From Nitrospirota bacterium (lineage in GTDB: Bacteria > Nitrospirota > Thermodesulfovibrionia > UBA6902): a DNA stretch of 64,000 nucleotides. This document shows positions 25,059-36,264 of this stretch, piece by piece. The translations under genes were made by a program, and so were the position numbers. A model generated the notes under the pieces. The model was not told the DNA's origin, did no database searches, and was given only the letters and a program-made list of their open reading frames with translations. The DNA is taken from positions 1 through 64,000 of the forward strand of contig JACRMS010000018.1 of assembly GCA_016214845.1 (NCBI GenBank), written 5' to 3'. Each line of letters begins with the position of its first letter. Positions within the stretch are counted from its first letter, which is position 1.

Positions 25059-25934
25059 ATGAAGATAGAACATATACCTGTAATGCTGAAGGAGATAACT
25101 GAAATGCTTCAGCCGCAAAAAAACGGGATATACGTTGATGTAACCGTCGGTCTCGGCGGACACGCAGAAGGGATCCTCCAGCGGGCACAGGGATGCACTT
25201 TAATCGGCATTGACAGAGATGAAAAGGCATTGGAGATCGCGAGGGAACGGCTGAGCTATTATGACAATGTTCATCTTGTTCAAGACAATTTCTCAAACAT
25301 GAAGACGGTTGTTAACGGTCTCGGTTTTAACAAAGTCAAAGGAATGCTTCTTGACGCGGGTGTCTCGACATTGCATCTGAAGTCGGAAGGCAGAGGGTTC
25401 AGTTTTATGAAAGATGAACCTTTGGACATGAGGATGGACCAGAGGCAGGGGCTTACTGCCGAAGATGTGGTTAATAACTATTCCGAGCAAGACCTTTCTT
25501 CAATTATATGGAAATACGGCGAGGACAGGTTCAGCAGGAAGATCGCAAGGGCCATTGTTTACGCGCGAAAGAAAAAAACAATCACATCCTGCAAGGAGCT
25601 TGCGGATATAATCGAAAAGGCGATTGGAAGAAGGGGCAGGATCCATCCCGCAACAAGGACATTTCAGGCGATAAGGATAGAGGTGAATAAAGAGCTGGAA
25701 GAACTTTCAACCGCGGTTGAGTCAGGGGCGGAGCTGCTTGAGCAGGGAGGAAGGTTCTGCGTGCTCTCTTATCATTCCCTCGAAGACAGGATTGTAAAAA
25801 ACGCATTTAAGAAACTGGCAAAGGAAGGTCTCTTTAACATAATAACCAAAAAGCCTCTGGTCCCAAGCCGGCAGGAGCAGCAATTAAACCCTTCATCAAG
25901 GAGCGCAAAGCTCAGGGTTGGGGAGAAAATATGA
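25059..25934 (+). CDS. rsmH: 16S rRNA (cytosine1402-N4)-methyltransferase
   Basis: Methylates N4 of C1402 in the ribosomal P site. Motifs: HIPVMLKE at the start, DVTVGLGGHAEGIL (SAM binding), IGIDRDEKAL, GMLLDAGVSTLHL, GFSFMKDEPLDMRMD and CVLSYHSLEDRIVKN. At 291 aa it is normal. In one place the usual DLGVSS reads DAGVST, a mild change near the SAM site. The start abuts mraZ and the end overlaps ftsL by 4 bp. Confidence 0.96.
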   Translation: MKIEHIPVMLKEITEMLQPQKNGIYVDVTVGLGGHAEGILQRAQGCTLIGIDRDEKALEIARERLSYYDNVHLVQDNFSNMKTVVNGLGFNKVKGMLLDAGVSTLHLKSEGRGFSFMKDEPLDMRMDQRQGLTAEDVVNNYSEQDLSSIIWKYGEDRFSRKIARAIVYARKKKTITSCKELADIIEKAIGRRGRIHPATRTFQAIRIEVNKELEELSTAVESGAELLEQGGRFCVLSYHSLEDRIVKNAFKKLAKEGLFNIITKKPLVPSRQEQQLNPSSRSAKLRVGEKI

Positions 25935-26278
25935 AAAAATGCAGGACTAAAAGCAGCAGGAAAAAGAGTCTGTTAAAACTTTGTTTCCCTCTTTATTTTG
26001 TTTTTTGTTTGTTCGCGATCATTTGGCTTAAGGCGGCAGTCATCAATCTGGAATATGAGCTTGGGGAGCTTGACAGGCAGAGGGCGGAATCTACGCGGGA
26101 GAGAAAGATGGCGGTCGCCCAGAGGGCGAATTATTATTCAACTGAAAAGATCGAGAAGGTCGCCCTGAACAATCTCGGTATGACTATGCCCATGAGGGAA
26201 AAAGTTTTTTACGTTAAAAGGGAGTCTGTGCCCGGTCTTTACAAGACGTCATTAAACAACGCATCAGAGAAGAAATAA
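25931..26278 (+). CDS. ftsL: Cell division protein FtsL-like
   Basis: Small bitopic protein of 115 aa: a short basic cytoplasmic N-terminus (KKCRTKSSRKK), one transmembrane helix at about 16-37, then a periplasmic coiled-coil segment (LEYELGELDRQRAESTRERK) and the typical IEKVALNNLGMTMP end. FtsL joins FtsB and FtsQ to activate the FtsWI synthase. Sequence conservation in this family is low, so the call rests on topology plus position between rsmH and ftsI. Confidence 0.85.
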   Translation: MKKCRTKSSRKKSLLKLCFPLYFVFCLFAIIWLKAAVINLEYELGELDRQRAESTRERKMAVAQRANYYSTEKIEKVALNNLGMTMPMREKVFYVKRESVPGLYKTSLNNASEKK

Positions 26279-26316
26279 CGGGAATATTATGGACATTAAA
26301 ATAATAATTTTCTGGG

Positions 26317-28122
26317 ATGAATATGATTAAAAGAAGGACCAGGCAGAAGGTCGATTCCAGAAAGCTCTGGGATGAAGACCAGGGAAAAGTCTCGCTTGAA
26401 AACAACAGAAAGAGGGCGGTAGTCATTATCACCGTCATCATATTCGGCTTCGCTGTTATTTTATTCCGTCTTGCAGACCTCATGGTACTCAACCACGGGA
26501 AACTCTCGGAAAAGGCCGCGCAGCAATATATAAAGGAGAAGACGTTAACGCCCCAGAGGGGAATAATCTGGGACAGGAACATGAAAGAGATGGCGACAAA
26601 CATCGAAACAGACTCGCTCTATGTTGTGCCAGTGAAGGTGAAAGACACACGCAGCCTGTCTTCACAGATCGCCCCTATAATAAACGTCCCGGCGAAAGAA
26701 GTTAACGACCTGCTGTATAAAAAAAGGGACAAGGGTTTCACATGGCTTGCAAGGAGAATAGACCTTCAGACAAGCCGCAAATTAGAGGAACTGAAGCGCC
26801 CGTTCAGGGAGGGATGGATGGGCTTTATCACTGAACCGAAACGTTATTACCCGAAAGGGCAGATCGCCTCACACATCCTGGGTTTTTCAAACATTGATGA
26901 CGAAGGCATTGCGGGACTTGAGCTTGTTTACAATAATTATTTAAAAGGCGAGGTCAAGAGCGTTTCAGTCGGCATCGATGCGCGAGGCAGGAGCCTCACC
27001 AGTGATGTAAAAGAAGCAGTGCCCGGCAATAACCTTATTCTCACTATCGACGAGGGCCTCCAGTATATTGTTGAAAGAGAGCTGACAACTGCGATGGAGG
27101 AAAGGAAGGCAAAGGCCGCGGTTGCGATAATGATGAATCCAATGACAGGGGAGATCCTCGCACTGGCCAACAGGCCGACTTACGATCCCAATCTTCCTTC
27201 CGCGGCAGACGGTGAAGAAAAGCGCAACAGGGCGATTACAGACCTGTTCGAGCCCGGCTCAACCATGAAGTCAATTCTCGCGTCCGCCGCATTGGAAGAG
27301 AAGGCGGTCAGGCTTGGCGATATGTTCGACGTCTCAAGAGGCACGATCAATGTTGCGGGTAAAACCATCCACGACGTCCACAGGCACGGGGTGCTCAATT
27401 TTCAGGAGGTCATCAAGAAGTCCTCAAACGTCGGCGCTGTGAAGATAGGACAGAGACTCGGAGCGACAAAATATTATGAATACCTGAAAAAATTCGGCTA
27501 TGGGGACAAATCAGGCATAGATTTCCCCGGCGAGGCAAAGGGTATTTTGAGGAATATTAAATCATGGTCGGGCACATCCCTGGCCTGTATGTCGATAGGC
27601 CAGGAGATAGGCGTGACACCCTTGCAGATGTTGAGGGCCTATTCGGCCATAGCAAACGGCGGTTCATTAATGAAGCCATATATCGTATCGGAGATAATTT
27701 CTCCGGACGGCAAGGTCGTCAAGAAAAATTCCCCTACTGAAGAAAGAAAGGTCATCTCAAAAGCTACCTCTGCCGCACTGAGGGACATTCTTAAGACGGT
27801 TGTCGAACAGGGTGGCACGGCACAGCGGGCAAGCGTCAAAGGGAACCTGGTGGCCGGAAAAACGGGCACGGCGCAGATATTTGACCCAAAGACAGGGCAT
27901 TATTCCAAGAACAGGTTTGTAAGCTCGTTTGTGGGTTTTGCCCCTGCTGATGATCCGAGGGTGGCGCTTATCGTTGTTATTTATGAGCCGGTCGGAGAGA
28001 CATACGGAGGACTCGTGGCCGCTCCTGTGTTTAAAAATATAATTGAACATACATTCGCTTATCTGGACGTGCCTATGGAGAAAGATGAGAACAGGATCGT
28101 CCTTGTCAGCAAATCCCGTTAA
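26317..28122 (+). CDS. ftsI: Septal peptidoglycan transpeptidase FtsI / PBP3
   Basis: Class B penicillin-binding protein of 601 aa. One N-terminal transmembrane helix (about 30-50) precedes the dimerisation/pedestal domain (RGIIWDRNMKEMA; GFSNIDDEGIAGLE). The transpeptidase motifs are S-T-M-K with Ser315, S-S-N from Ser369, and K-T-G from Lys515. No PASTA repeats are present, unlike the Spo/Gram-positive types. It cross-links septal peptidoglycan made by FtsW. Confidence 0.95.
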   Translation: MNMIKRRTRQKVDSRKLWDEDQGKVSLENNRKRAVVIITVIIFGFAVILFRLADLMVLNHGKLSEKAAQQYIKEKTLTPQRGIIWDRNMKEMATNIETDSLYVVPVKVKDTRSLSSQIAPIINVPAKEVNDLLYKKRDKGFTWLARRIDLQTSRKLEELKRPFREGWMGFITEPKRYYPKGQIASHILGFSNIDDEGIAGLELVYNNYLKGEVKSVSVGIDARGRSLTSDVKEAVPGNNLILTIDEGLQYIVERELTTAMEERKAKAAVAIMMNPMTGEILALANRPTYDPNLPSAADGEEKRNRAITDLFEPGSTMKSILASAALEEKAVRLGDMFDVSRGTINVAGKTIHDVHRHGVLNFQEVIKKSSNVGAVKIGQRLGATKYYEYLKKFGYGDKSGIDFPGEAKGILRNIKSWSGTSLACMSIGQEIGVTPLQMLRAYSAIANGGSLMKPYIVSEIISPDGKVVKKNSPTEERKVISKATSAALRDILKTVVEQGGTAQRASVKGNLVAGKTGTAQIFDPKTGHYSKNRFVSSFVGFAPADDPRVALIVVIYEPVGETYGGLVAAPVFKNIIEHTFAYLDVPMEKDENRIVLVSKSR

Positions 28123-28216
28123 AGGATTTTCCCCGCGGGACATGGAATGCGGCTCCGGCAGGTTTTAATTACGGATGCTTTACGGATATTATAGATGAGA
28201 TTTTTTTACTGGATAA

Positions 28217-29788
<1,572 letters not shown>

Positions 29789-29799
29789 GAATAATGATT

Positions 29800-29863
29800 T
29801 GTCACCCTGAACTCGTTTCAGGGTCTATTAAAGAAGAGATGCTGAAACAAGTTCAGCATGACA
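29800..29863. repeat. Dispersed repeat, CCTGAACTCGTTTCAGG type (copy 1)
   Basis: TGTCACCCTGAACTCGTTTC... on the left and GCTGAAACAAGTTCAGCATGACA on the right frame a short core. It lies between murE and murF; a nearly identical copy lies between murG and murC (36265-36329). The first possible ATG of murF is within its right edge. Confidence 0.88.
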
Positions 29864-31276
29864 TACAAAATGGTCAGTATTTTTAAAATAGAAGAGATGA
29901 CATTAACGGTAGATGAGATAATCAGGGCAACAGGAGGCAAGTTGCTCGTTGAGGACCCAAAGACGTTCAGCGGGGTCTCGATTGACTCCCGTTCTATTAA
30001 AGAAGGCGAAGTTTTTTTTGCCATCAGGGGAGAAAAATTTGACGGGCACACATTTCTTGAAAAGGCGCTTTTGAAAGGCAGCGGGGCAGTCGTGGATTCA
30101 AGACCTGCTGCGCTGCCACAGGGCAGGACAATAATTTTTGTAAAAGACACCCTGTGCGCCTTGCAGGACCTTGCGCATTCTCTGAGGATAAAACTTGATG
30201 TCCCTGTCATAGCTGTCACGGGCAGCAGCGGGAAGACGACTACGAAGGAAATGATCTATTCGGTCCTTTCAAGAAAATTCAACACCTTAAAGAATGAAGG
30301 TAATCTCAACAATCATGTCGGTTTGCCTTTAAGCCTGATGAAGCTCCAGCCCGAGCACGAGGCTGTGGTCGTTGAAATGGGAATGAATGCGCCCGGTGAG
30401 ATCAAGAGGCTTTGCGAGATAGCTTTTCCAACACACGGCGTGATCACAAACATCGGCACTGCCCATATCGGCAGGCTCGGCAGCCACGAGGCGATCAGGG
30501 ACGCAAAACTTGAGATACTCAATGGACTCAAAGTGGCGGTTGTAAATGCAGATGACAGCATGATGATGCAGGGGATTGCGAAAGCCGGGAATTTTAGCGG
30601 CGAGGTCCTTACGTTCTCTATAAACAATGATTCGCAAGTCATGGCCAAAGATATTCAGACAACGGAAAGCGGGATTAATTTTACACTGAATATTAAAGGT
30701 GCCGGCAGTGTTCCTGTAAGCCTTAATGTGCACGGGACCTTTAATGTTTACAATGCGCTTGCGGCTTCCGCAGCGGGCTTTTCACTTGGCATTTCAGCAG
30801 GAGAAATCAAGGCCGCGCTTGAATCCTTCAGGGCCTTTTCCATGCGCTTTGAGATTGTGAAAATAAAGGGGATGACAATAATAAATGATTCCTACAACGC
30901 CAACCCGTCATCCATGGAGGAATCATTGAAGGAACTCGTCAGGATTGGCGCTGAAGTAAGAAAGGTAGCTGTTCTTGGCGACATGCGCGAACTGGATGAG
31001 TACGCGGAAGACGCGCACAGGGCCATTGGAAGAATGGTGTCTGAAATGGGAGTGGATGTCTTTATCGCAGCCGGAGAGATGATGAGCCTGGCGGCAGAGG
31101 AATGTTTAAAAACAAAAAAAGACAGACCATTGCCTGAGGTTTATACCTTCAGAAATGCCGACAGCGTTAACGAAAGTATCATGGATATTTTGAAGCATGG
31201 AGATACGGTCCTGATAAAAGGCTCGCGCTCGATGCAGATGGACAAAGTTGCAGGGAGAATATTAAATGTTATATAA
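29858..31276 (+). CDS. murF: UDP-MurNAc-tripeptide:D-Ala-D-Ala ligase
   Basis: Completes the UDP-MurNAc-pentapeptide. The N-terminal domain reads LTVDEIIRATGGKLL and FSGVSIDSRSIKEGEVFFAI; P-loop VTGSSGKTTTKEM; NEGNLNNHVGLPL; NDSYNANPSSMEES; VLGDMRELDE. Start choice is uncertain: the ATG at 29858 lies in a repeat, and 29870 or 29897 (MTLTVDEII) fits the family better. None has a good ribosome-binding site. The end overlaps mraY by 11 bp. Confidence 0.93.
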   Translation: MTYKMVSIFKIEEMTLTVDEIIRATGGKLLVEDPKTFSGVSIDSRSIKEGEVFFAIRGEKFDGHTFLEKALLKGSGAVVDSRPAALPQGRTIIFVKDTLCALQDLAHSLRIKLDVPVIAVTGSSGKTTTKEMIYSVLSRKFNTLKNEGNLNNHVGLPLSLMKLQPEHEAVVVEMGMNAPGEIKRLCEIAFPTHGVITNIGTAHIGRLGSHEAIRDAKLEILNGLKVAVVNADDSMMMQGIAKAGNFSGEVLTFSINNDSQVMAKDIQTTESGINFTLNIKGAGSVPVSLNVHGTFNVYNALAASAAGFSLGISAGEIKAALESFRAFSMRFEIVKIKGMTIINDSYNANPSSMEESLKELVRIGAEVRKVAVLGDMRELDEYAEDAHRAIGRMVSEMGVDVFIAAGEMMSLAAEECLKTKKDRPLPEVYTFRNADSVNESIMDILKHGDTVLIKGSRSMQMDKVAGRILNVI

Positions 31277-32348
31277 GCTGCTCTATTATTTGCACGATTA
31301 TTATACGCCCTTTAACGTGTTCAGGTATATTACCTTCAGGACAGCTCTTGCCATTATTACTTCTTTATTCATTACGTTTATAACGGCCCCCTGGATTATC
31401 AGGAAACTCAGGACCATGTGCATGACCCAGTATGTTAGAGACGACGGGCCGCAGACCCATCTGAAAAAAGAAGGCACTCCGACAATGGGCGGCATCATTA
31501 TTATTTTGTCCGTGGTAGTCAGTGTTTTGATGTGGGGAGAACTGAGCAATAAGTTTGTATTAATAATGATAGCTGCGATAGTGGGCTTTGGATTTATCGG
31601 GCTGGTGGATGATTATCTCAAGGTGGTCAGAAAAAACCCAAAAGGGTTGAGGGGATGGTATAAATTCGGCGCCCAGATCGGGCTTGCCATAGGGATAGGA
31701 TTTGCTTTTTACTATGACCCCAACGATATTTATATCGCGAAGCTGAGCATCCCGTTTTTCAAAAAATGGCTGATAGACCTCGGCTGGTTTTATATCCCTT
31801 TCACTATTCTTGTAATAGTCGGGGCATCGAATGCGGTCAACCTGACCGACGGCATAGACGGCCTTGCAATAGGATTAGTCGGGATAGCTTCCCTCGCAAA
31901 CGCTGTATTCGTTTACATATCAGGACATTCGGGTTTTTCACAATACCTGCAAGTCCTTTATTTGCCGGGCACGGGAGAGCTTACGGTCTTCTGCGGGGCC
32001 ATGTTCGGGGCCGCCCTTGGATTTCTCTGGTACAACAGTTATCCTGCTGATATTTTCATGGGTGACGTCGGATCGCTCGGCCTCGGCGGAGCGCTCGGCA
32101 CCCTTGCGGTGATCACAAAGCAGGAGATAGTGCTCACCGTTGTCGGGGCTATTTTTGTCTTAGAGACTTTTTCAGTAATAATACAAGTGGCGTCATTTAA
32201 ACTGACCGGCAAAAGGGTTTTCAAGATGGCGCCCATTCATCATCATTTCGAGGTGAAGGGCTGGCCTGAACCGAAAGTGATAATACGATTCTGGATAGTA
32301 GGCATTATCCTTGCGCTGTTGAGCCTGACGACATTAAAGGTGAGATGA
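31266..32348 (+). CDS. mraY: Phospho-MurNAc-pentapeptide translocase
   Basis: Integral membrane enzyme that links the pentapeptide to undecaprenyl phosphate to give lipid I. About ten transmembrane helices are visible. Conserved loops: KKEGTPTMGGIII, LVDDYLKV (catalytic Asp pair), NAVNLTDGIDGLAIG, FMGDVGSLGLGG and the cytoplasmic MAPIHHHFE. At 360 aa it is standard. Coupled to murF by overlap. Confidence 0.97.
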   Translation: MLYKLLYYLHDYYTPFNVFRYITFRTALAIITSLFITFITAPWIIRKLRTMCMTQYVRDDGPQTHLKKEGTPTMGGIIIILSVVVSVLMWGELSNKFVLIMIAAIVGFGFIGLVDDYLKVVRKNPKGLRGWYKFGAQIGLAIGIGFAFYYDPNDIYIAKLSIPFFKKWLIDLGWFYIPFTILVIVGASNAVNLTDGIDGLAIGLVGIASLANAVFVYISGHSGFSQYLQVLYLPGTGELTVFCGAMFGAALGFLWYNSYPADIFMGDVGSLGLGGALGTLAVITKQEIVLTVVGAIFVLETFSVIIQVASFKLTGKRVFKMAPIHHHFEVKGWPEPKVIIRFWIVGIILALLSLTTLKVR

Positions 32349-32369
32349 AAAGACAGGGGGTAGGGATTA

Positions 32370-33908
32370 GTGGAAAGAATGATATTTGTGGATGAAAAGA
32401 AGATGACATTTAAAGATAAGAACATTGTAGTGGTAGGGCTTGCGAGAAGCGGAACAGGAGCGGCAAACCTCCTTTCCGATTTAGGGGCGAACGTGACTAT
32501 TACCGACAGCAAGCATAGAGGTCTGCTTGAGGATAATATTAAAAGATTATTGCTGTCCGTTAATGTTGTTACCGGCAGTAATCCACCTGAGATCTTCGAC
32601 ACTGCCGACATGATAGTGATAAGTCCGGGAGTGCCGCTGACAGTTCCCTCTCTTGAACGCGCAAGGGCAAAAGGCATTCCAATAATCGGCGAACTGGAAC
32701 TTGCGTATCAGGTGATACAGGGGTTAGGGATCAGGGATCAGGGATTAGTAAAAGACAAATCAGATACCGGTTTACCAACCCCCAACCCCCAACCCCCAAC
32801 CCCTTTTATAGGCATTACCGGGACCAACGGGAAATCAACTGCAACCACATTGGTTGATTTAATGCTGAAAGAGGCCGGCTTCAATTCACTGCTTGGCGGC
32901 AATATAGGGATAGCGTTGACGGAAGAGATATATAAAATTGCAGGGGCGGGTTTCAAACCCGTTCCCGCATTACCTGATTACATCGTAACTGAAATCTCAA
33001 GTTTTCAGCTTGAGACGATAAAAGATTTCAGGCCGAAGATCGCGACCATCCTCAACATCACGCCTGACCATCTCGACAGGTATAAAAGCATGGATGAATA
33101 CATCGACGCTAAGGCGAGGATTTTTGAAAATCAAACGCCTGAGGATTTCCTGGTCCTGAACGCGGACGATCCTGAATTAGAAAAAGTGAGAAGTGAGAAG
33201 TTGGAAGTGGGAAGTGAAAGACCAAAGGTTGTTTACTTCAGCCGCGTGAAAGAGGTGGAAGGGGCTTATCTGAAAGATGGAATTATTTATTTTAACTTGC
33301 CGGAACTCAACATCCACCCCTCAGCCTTCAGCCTTCAGCCTTCGACCTTTAAAATTCAGGGCGTTCATAATATCGAAAATGCAATGGCAGCCTCATTGAT
33401 CGCGTTGATCGCCGGATGCCCCATTGACTCGGTCAGAAATGTATTGAAGACTTTCCCGGGGCTTGAACACAGGCTTGAGTTCGTGGCCGACATCGGGGGA
33501 GTGAAGTTTATCAATGATTCAAAAGGGACGAACGTGGGCGCTGTCGCGAAATCCCTTGAGGGATTCGATAATTTAATACTGATAATGGGCGGATTGGATA
33601 AGGGCGGCGACTTTACCGGCCTGAGAGATATGGTAAGACAGAAGGTCAAAGCACTGGTCTTAATTGGAAAGGCAAAGGACAAGATCGCCAGTGCCCTTGG
33701 AGACGCCGCGGAAACGCTTATGACTGAGGACCTGAATTCAGCGGTTGAGTTGTCTCTGTCAAAGGCGTCAGCAGGCGATATTGTATTGCTGTCGCCGGGC
33801 TGCGCAAGCTTTGACATGTTCAAGGACTTTGAAGACAGGGGAAGGAAATTTAAAGAGGCGGTAAATCAGTTGAAAGTTAAAAGTGAAAAGTCGAGAGTGA
33901 AAGAATGA
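32370..33908 (+). CDS. murD: UDP-MurNAc-L-Ala:D-Glu ligase, carrying repeat-derived inserts
   Basis: Adds D-glutamate to UDP-MurNAc-L-Ala. P-loop GITGTNGKSTATT; EISSFQLE; LNITPDHLDRY; HRLEFV; FINDSKGTN. At 512 aa it is about 50-60 residues longer than typical MurD. The excess is repeat-derived: about residues 117-145, just before the P-loop (GGGATCAGGG/CCCCCAACCCCC units); about 272-284 (GAGAAGT units); about 315-327 (CAGCCTT units); and the C-terminal tail. The start is GTG 32370 or ATG 32379/32403. The end overlaps ftsW by 4 bp. Confidence 0.94.
   Translation: MERMIFVDEKKMTFKDKNIVVVGLARSGTGAANLLSDLGANVTITDSKHRGLLEDNIKRLLLSVNVVTGSNPPEIFDTADMIVISPGVPLTVPSLERARAKGIPIIGELELAYQVIQGLGIRDQGLVKDKSDTGLPTPNPQPPTPFIGITGTNGKSTATTLVDLMLKEAGFNSLLGGNIGIALTEEIYKIAGAGFKPVPALPDYIVTEISSFQLETIKDFRPKIATILNITPDHLDRYKSMDEYIDAKARIFENQTPEDFLVLNADDPELEKVRSEKLEVGSERPKVVYFSRVKEVEGAYLKDGIIYFNLPELNIHPSAFSLQPSTFKIQGVHNIENAMAASLIALIAGCPIDSVRNVLKTFPGLEHRLEFVADIGGVKFINDSKGTNVGAVAKSLEGFDNLILIMGGLDKGGDFTGLRDMVRQKVKALVLIGKAKDKIASALGDAAETLMTEDLNSAVELSLSKASAGDIVLLSPGCASFDMFKDFEDRGRKFKEAVNQLKVKSEKSRVKE
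32719..32803. repeat. Dispersed inverted repeat, GGGATTAGGG type (copy 2), inside murD
   Basis: The left arm has GGGGTTAGGGATCAGGGATC units; the right arm has four CCCCCAAC-type units, separated by about 30 bases. Read in frame it gives a Gly/Asp/Leu segment followed by a Pro/Asn/Gln-rich segment directly before the ATP-binding loop. Confidence 0.88.
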
Positions 33909-35098
33909 ACAGTAAAGACACAAGAGGGATCATAATTTCGGTAGCGTTGCTTGTTTGCATTGGCATTCTTATGGTCTACAGTTCAACAGTGCTGATGTCC
34001 ATGAAGAGATACGGAAATAGTTTTCATTTTCTGCTGAATCATATCTTTACCGTATTTGTTGGAGTCGCGGCAATGTTCATATTGTCGAGAATGGACTATC
34101 AGAGTTTCAGACGGCCATTTTTTCATATAGCGTCATTTCAGGTGTCCGCAATTCATATACTGATGGGGATCGCCTTGTTTATGCTGCTGCTGGTGTTTGT
34201 GCCGGGTATCGGTATTTCTGCAAATGGCGCGAGAAGGTGGCTCAGGCTCTGGCCCACTACTTTTCAACCCTCGGAGTTTGCCAAAATAGTCATGGTCATA
34301 TTTCTTGCCGATTACATGGACAGGAACATCCACAGGATGAAAGATGCCCGGTTCGGCATTATGATACCTATCGGCGTTATGCTATTGTTCCAGGGCATAA
34401 TAATCATCCAGCCTGATTTCGGCGCGGTAATGAGCCTCGGGATACTCACCATGGGTCTTTTGCTTATCGGAGGTGTGAGATTGAGTTACATCGGGGCAAT
34501 GGCGCTTCTCTCCCTGCCTGCTATTTTTATTGCCGTAACGTCTTCTTCATACAGGATGAAAAGGATAATGTCTTTTACCGATCCGTGGAAGGATTCTCTC
34601 GGCAGCGGCTTTCAGCTTGTGCAGTCGTTTATCGCCTTCGGCAACGGCGGGCTGACAGGACTGGGACTTGGCGGGAGCAAACAGAAACTGTATTTCCTTC
34701 CCGAGGTCCACACCGATTTTATTTTTTCATTGATCGGGGAAGAATTAGGAATGATCGGCGCGGTGTCTGTGCTGCTCCTCTTTCTGTACTTTTTCCTGAA
34801 GGGTGTCAAGGTCGCAAATAAGACGAATGATTCGTTCAGTTATTTCCTGACCCTCGGTTTGACGATGATGATAGGGGTCCAGGTCATTATTAATTTTGCG
34901 GTAACAACAGGGCTGATGCCGACAAAGGGCCTGCCGCTGCCGTTTATCAGTTACGGCGGATCGTCCCTGCTTATTAATCTTGCCGCGATCGGGATACTTA
35001 TAAACATATCAAGACACAACGAGAACAGGACCATAGACAGCAGGACAGGCGCTGATAATTTTGCGGACCATAATTATTACGCGGGAAGGCGGACATGA
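33905..35098 (+). CDS. ftsW: Lipid II polymerase FtsW (SEDS family)
   Basis: Septal glycosyltransferase that works with FtsI. It has about ten transmembrane helices. Signatures: GANGARRWL-type (SANGARRWLRLWP), FQPSEFAKIVMVIFLADY, IIIQPDFGAVMSLG, FIFSLIGEELGMIGA and GLMPTKGLPLPFISYGGSSLL. At 397 aa it is normal. ATGA overlap at both the murD and murG junctions. Confidence 0.95.
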   Translation: MNSKDTRGIIISVALLVCIGILMVYSSTVLMSMKRYGNSFHFLLNHIFTVFVGVAAMFILSRMDYQSFRRPFFHIASFQVSAIHILMGIALFMLLLVFVPGIGISANGARRWLRLWPTTFQPSEFAKIVMVIFLADYMDRNIHRMKDARFGIMIPIGVMLLFQGIIIIQPDFGAVMSLGILTMGLLLIGGVRLSYIGAMALLSLPAIFIAVTSSSYRMKRIMSFTDPWKDSLGSGFQLVQSFIAFGNGGLTGLGLGGSKQKLYFLPEVHTDFIFSLIGEELGMIGAVSVLLLFLYFFLKGVKVANKTNDSFSYFLTLGLTMMIGVQVIINFAVTTGLMPTKGLPLPFISYGGSSLLINLAAIGILINISRHNENRTIDSRTGADNFADHNYYAGRRT

Positions 35099-36258
35099 AC
35101 ATTGTTATAGCGGGAGGCGGCACAGGCGGGCATGTGTTTCCGGCAGTTGCCATTGCAAAGGAACTAAGAAATTCAATCGCCAACGTCAAAATCACATTTA
35201 TCGGGACAGCGAGGGGGATTGAGTCAAAGATAATTCCCAAAGAAGGCTATGACATAAGGTTTATAAGGTCCGAGGGGCTTGTGGGGAAAAACATTTTCAA
35301 GACTATTTCATCGGCCATGAAAATCCCCACTTCCTTAAGCGATGCCCGTGCGATACTGAAAGAGCTCCAGCCTCAACTGGTATTGGGCGTCGGGGGCTAC
35401 AGCTCCGGCCCGGTGCTCCTTTGCGCCTCGATGATGGGCATCCCCACAATAATACATGAGCAGAATACACTACCCGGCCTCACCAATAAATTGCTCGGCA
35501 AATTTGTCGACACCATTGCGGTGACGTATCATGAGAGCATGGACTTTTTCCCTCAGGACAAAACCTATCTTACGGGCAACCCCATAAGGGCTGATATCCT
35601 GAGCGGCAGCAGGGAGAAAGGCTACAAGACGTTTAGTCTTGAGAGGGACCTTTTTACAATATTTGTCTTCGGCGGAAGTCTCGGGGCCAGCCGCATAAAC
35701 AGCGCGGTCAGTGAGGCCCTTGCGTACCTTGTGCCGCTGAAGGACAAGGTGCAGTTTCTGCATCAGACAGGAGACAGGGATTTTGATACCGTCAGGGAGG
35801 CCTACAGGGTGCGTGAATTCAGGGGGACCGTTGTCCCGTTCGCGCACGAAATGGCAGACGCGTATGCAGTGGCGGATCTGATTGTCTCAAGGGCAGGCGC
35901 AACCACCCTTGCAGAACTGACCGCGTGCGGCAAGGCGGCAATACTCATCCCTTACCCGTATGCCGCAGGCAATCACCAGGAAGTCAACGCGAGAAAGCTT
36001 TGGGACATCGGCGCGGCCCAGATGATACTTGACAGGGACCTGAACGGCAAGGTGCTTGCCGATCTAATTAAATTCATGATAGAAGACCCTGAGGCAATAG
36101 GGCAGATGGAGCGCACCAGCAAGTCCCTGGGCAACCCGGAGGCTACGGCGAAAATCGTTGAACTCATGCTGGGGCTATTAAAAAAAAAGACGGTAGATAA
36201 GATGCAGGGCAAAGAACAGAGAATGCAGATGAAAGAACATAACCATCAGGTGAGTTAG
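35095..36258 (+). CDS. murG: UDP-GlcNAc:lipid I GlcNAc transferase
   Basis: GT28 enzyme making lipid II on the inner face of the membrane. N-terminal GGGTGGHVFPAVAIA; ESKIIPKEGYDI; LGVGGYSSGPV; HEQNTLPGLTN; C-terminal FGGSLGASRIN, DLIVSRAGATTLAEL, PYPYAAGNHQ. The last ~25 residues after LLKKK (QGKEQRMQMKEHN) look like translated low-complexity repeat (AGAACAGAGAATGCAGATG units) rather than family sequence. Confidence 0.96.
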   Translation: MNIVIAGGGTGGHVFPAVAIAKELRNSIANVKITFIGTARGIESKIIPKEGYDIRFIRSEGLVGKNIFKTISSAMKIPTSLSDARAILKELQPQLVLGVGGYSSGPVLLCASMMGIPTIIHEQNTLPGLTNKLLGKFVDTIAVTYHESMDFFPQDKTYLTGNPIRADILSGSREKGYKTFSLERDLFTIFVFGGSLGASRINSAVSEALAYLVPLKDKVQFLHQTGDRDFDTVREAYRVREFRGTVVPFAHEMADAYAVADLIVSRAGATTLAELTACGKAAILIPYPYAAGNHQEVNARKLWDIGAAQMILDRDLNGKVLADLIKFMIEDPEAIGQMERTSKSLGNPEATAKIVELMLGLLKKKTVDKMQGKEQRMQMKEHNHQVS

Positions 36259-36264
36259 TAACTT

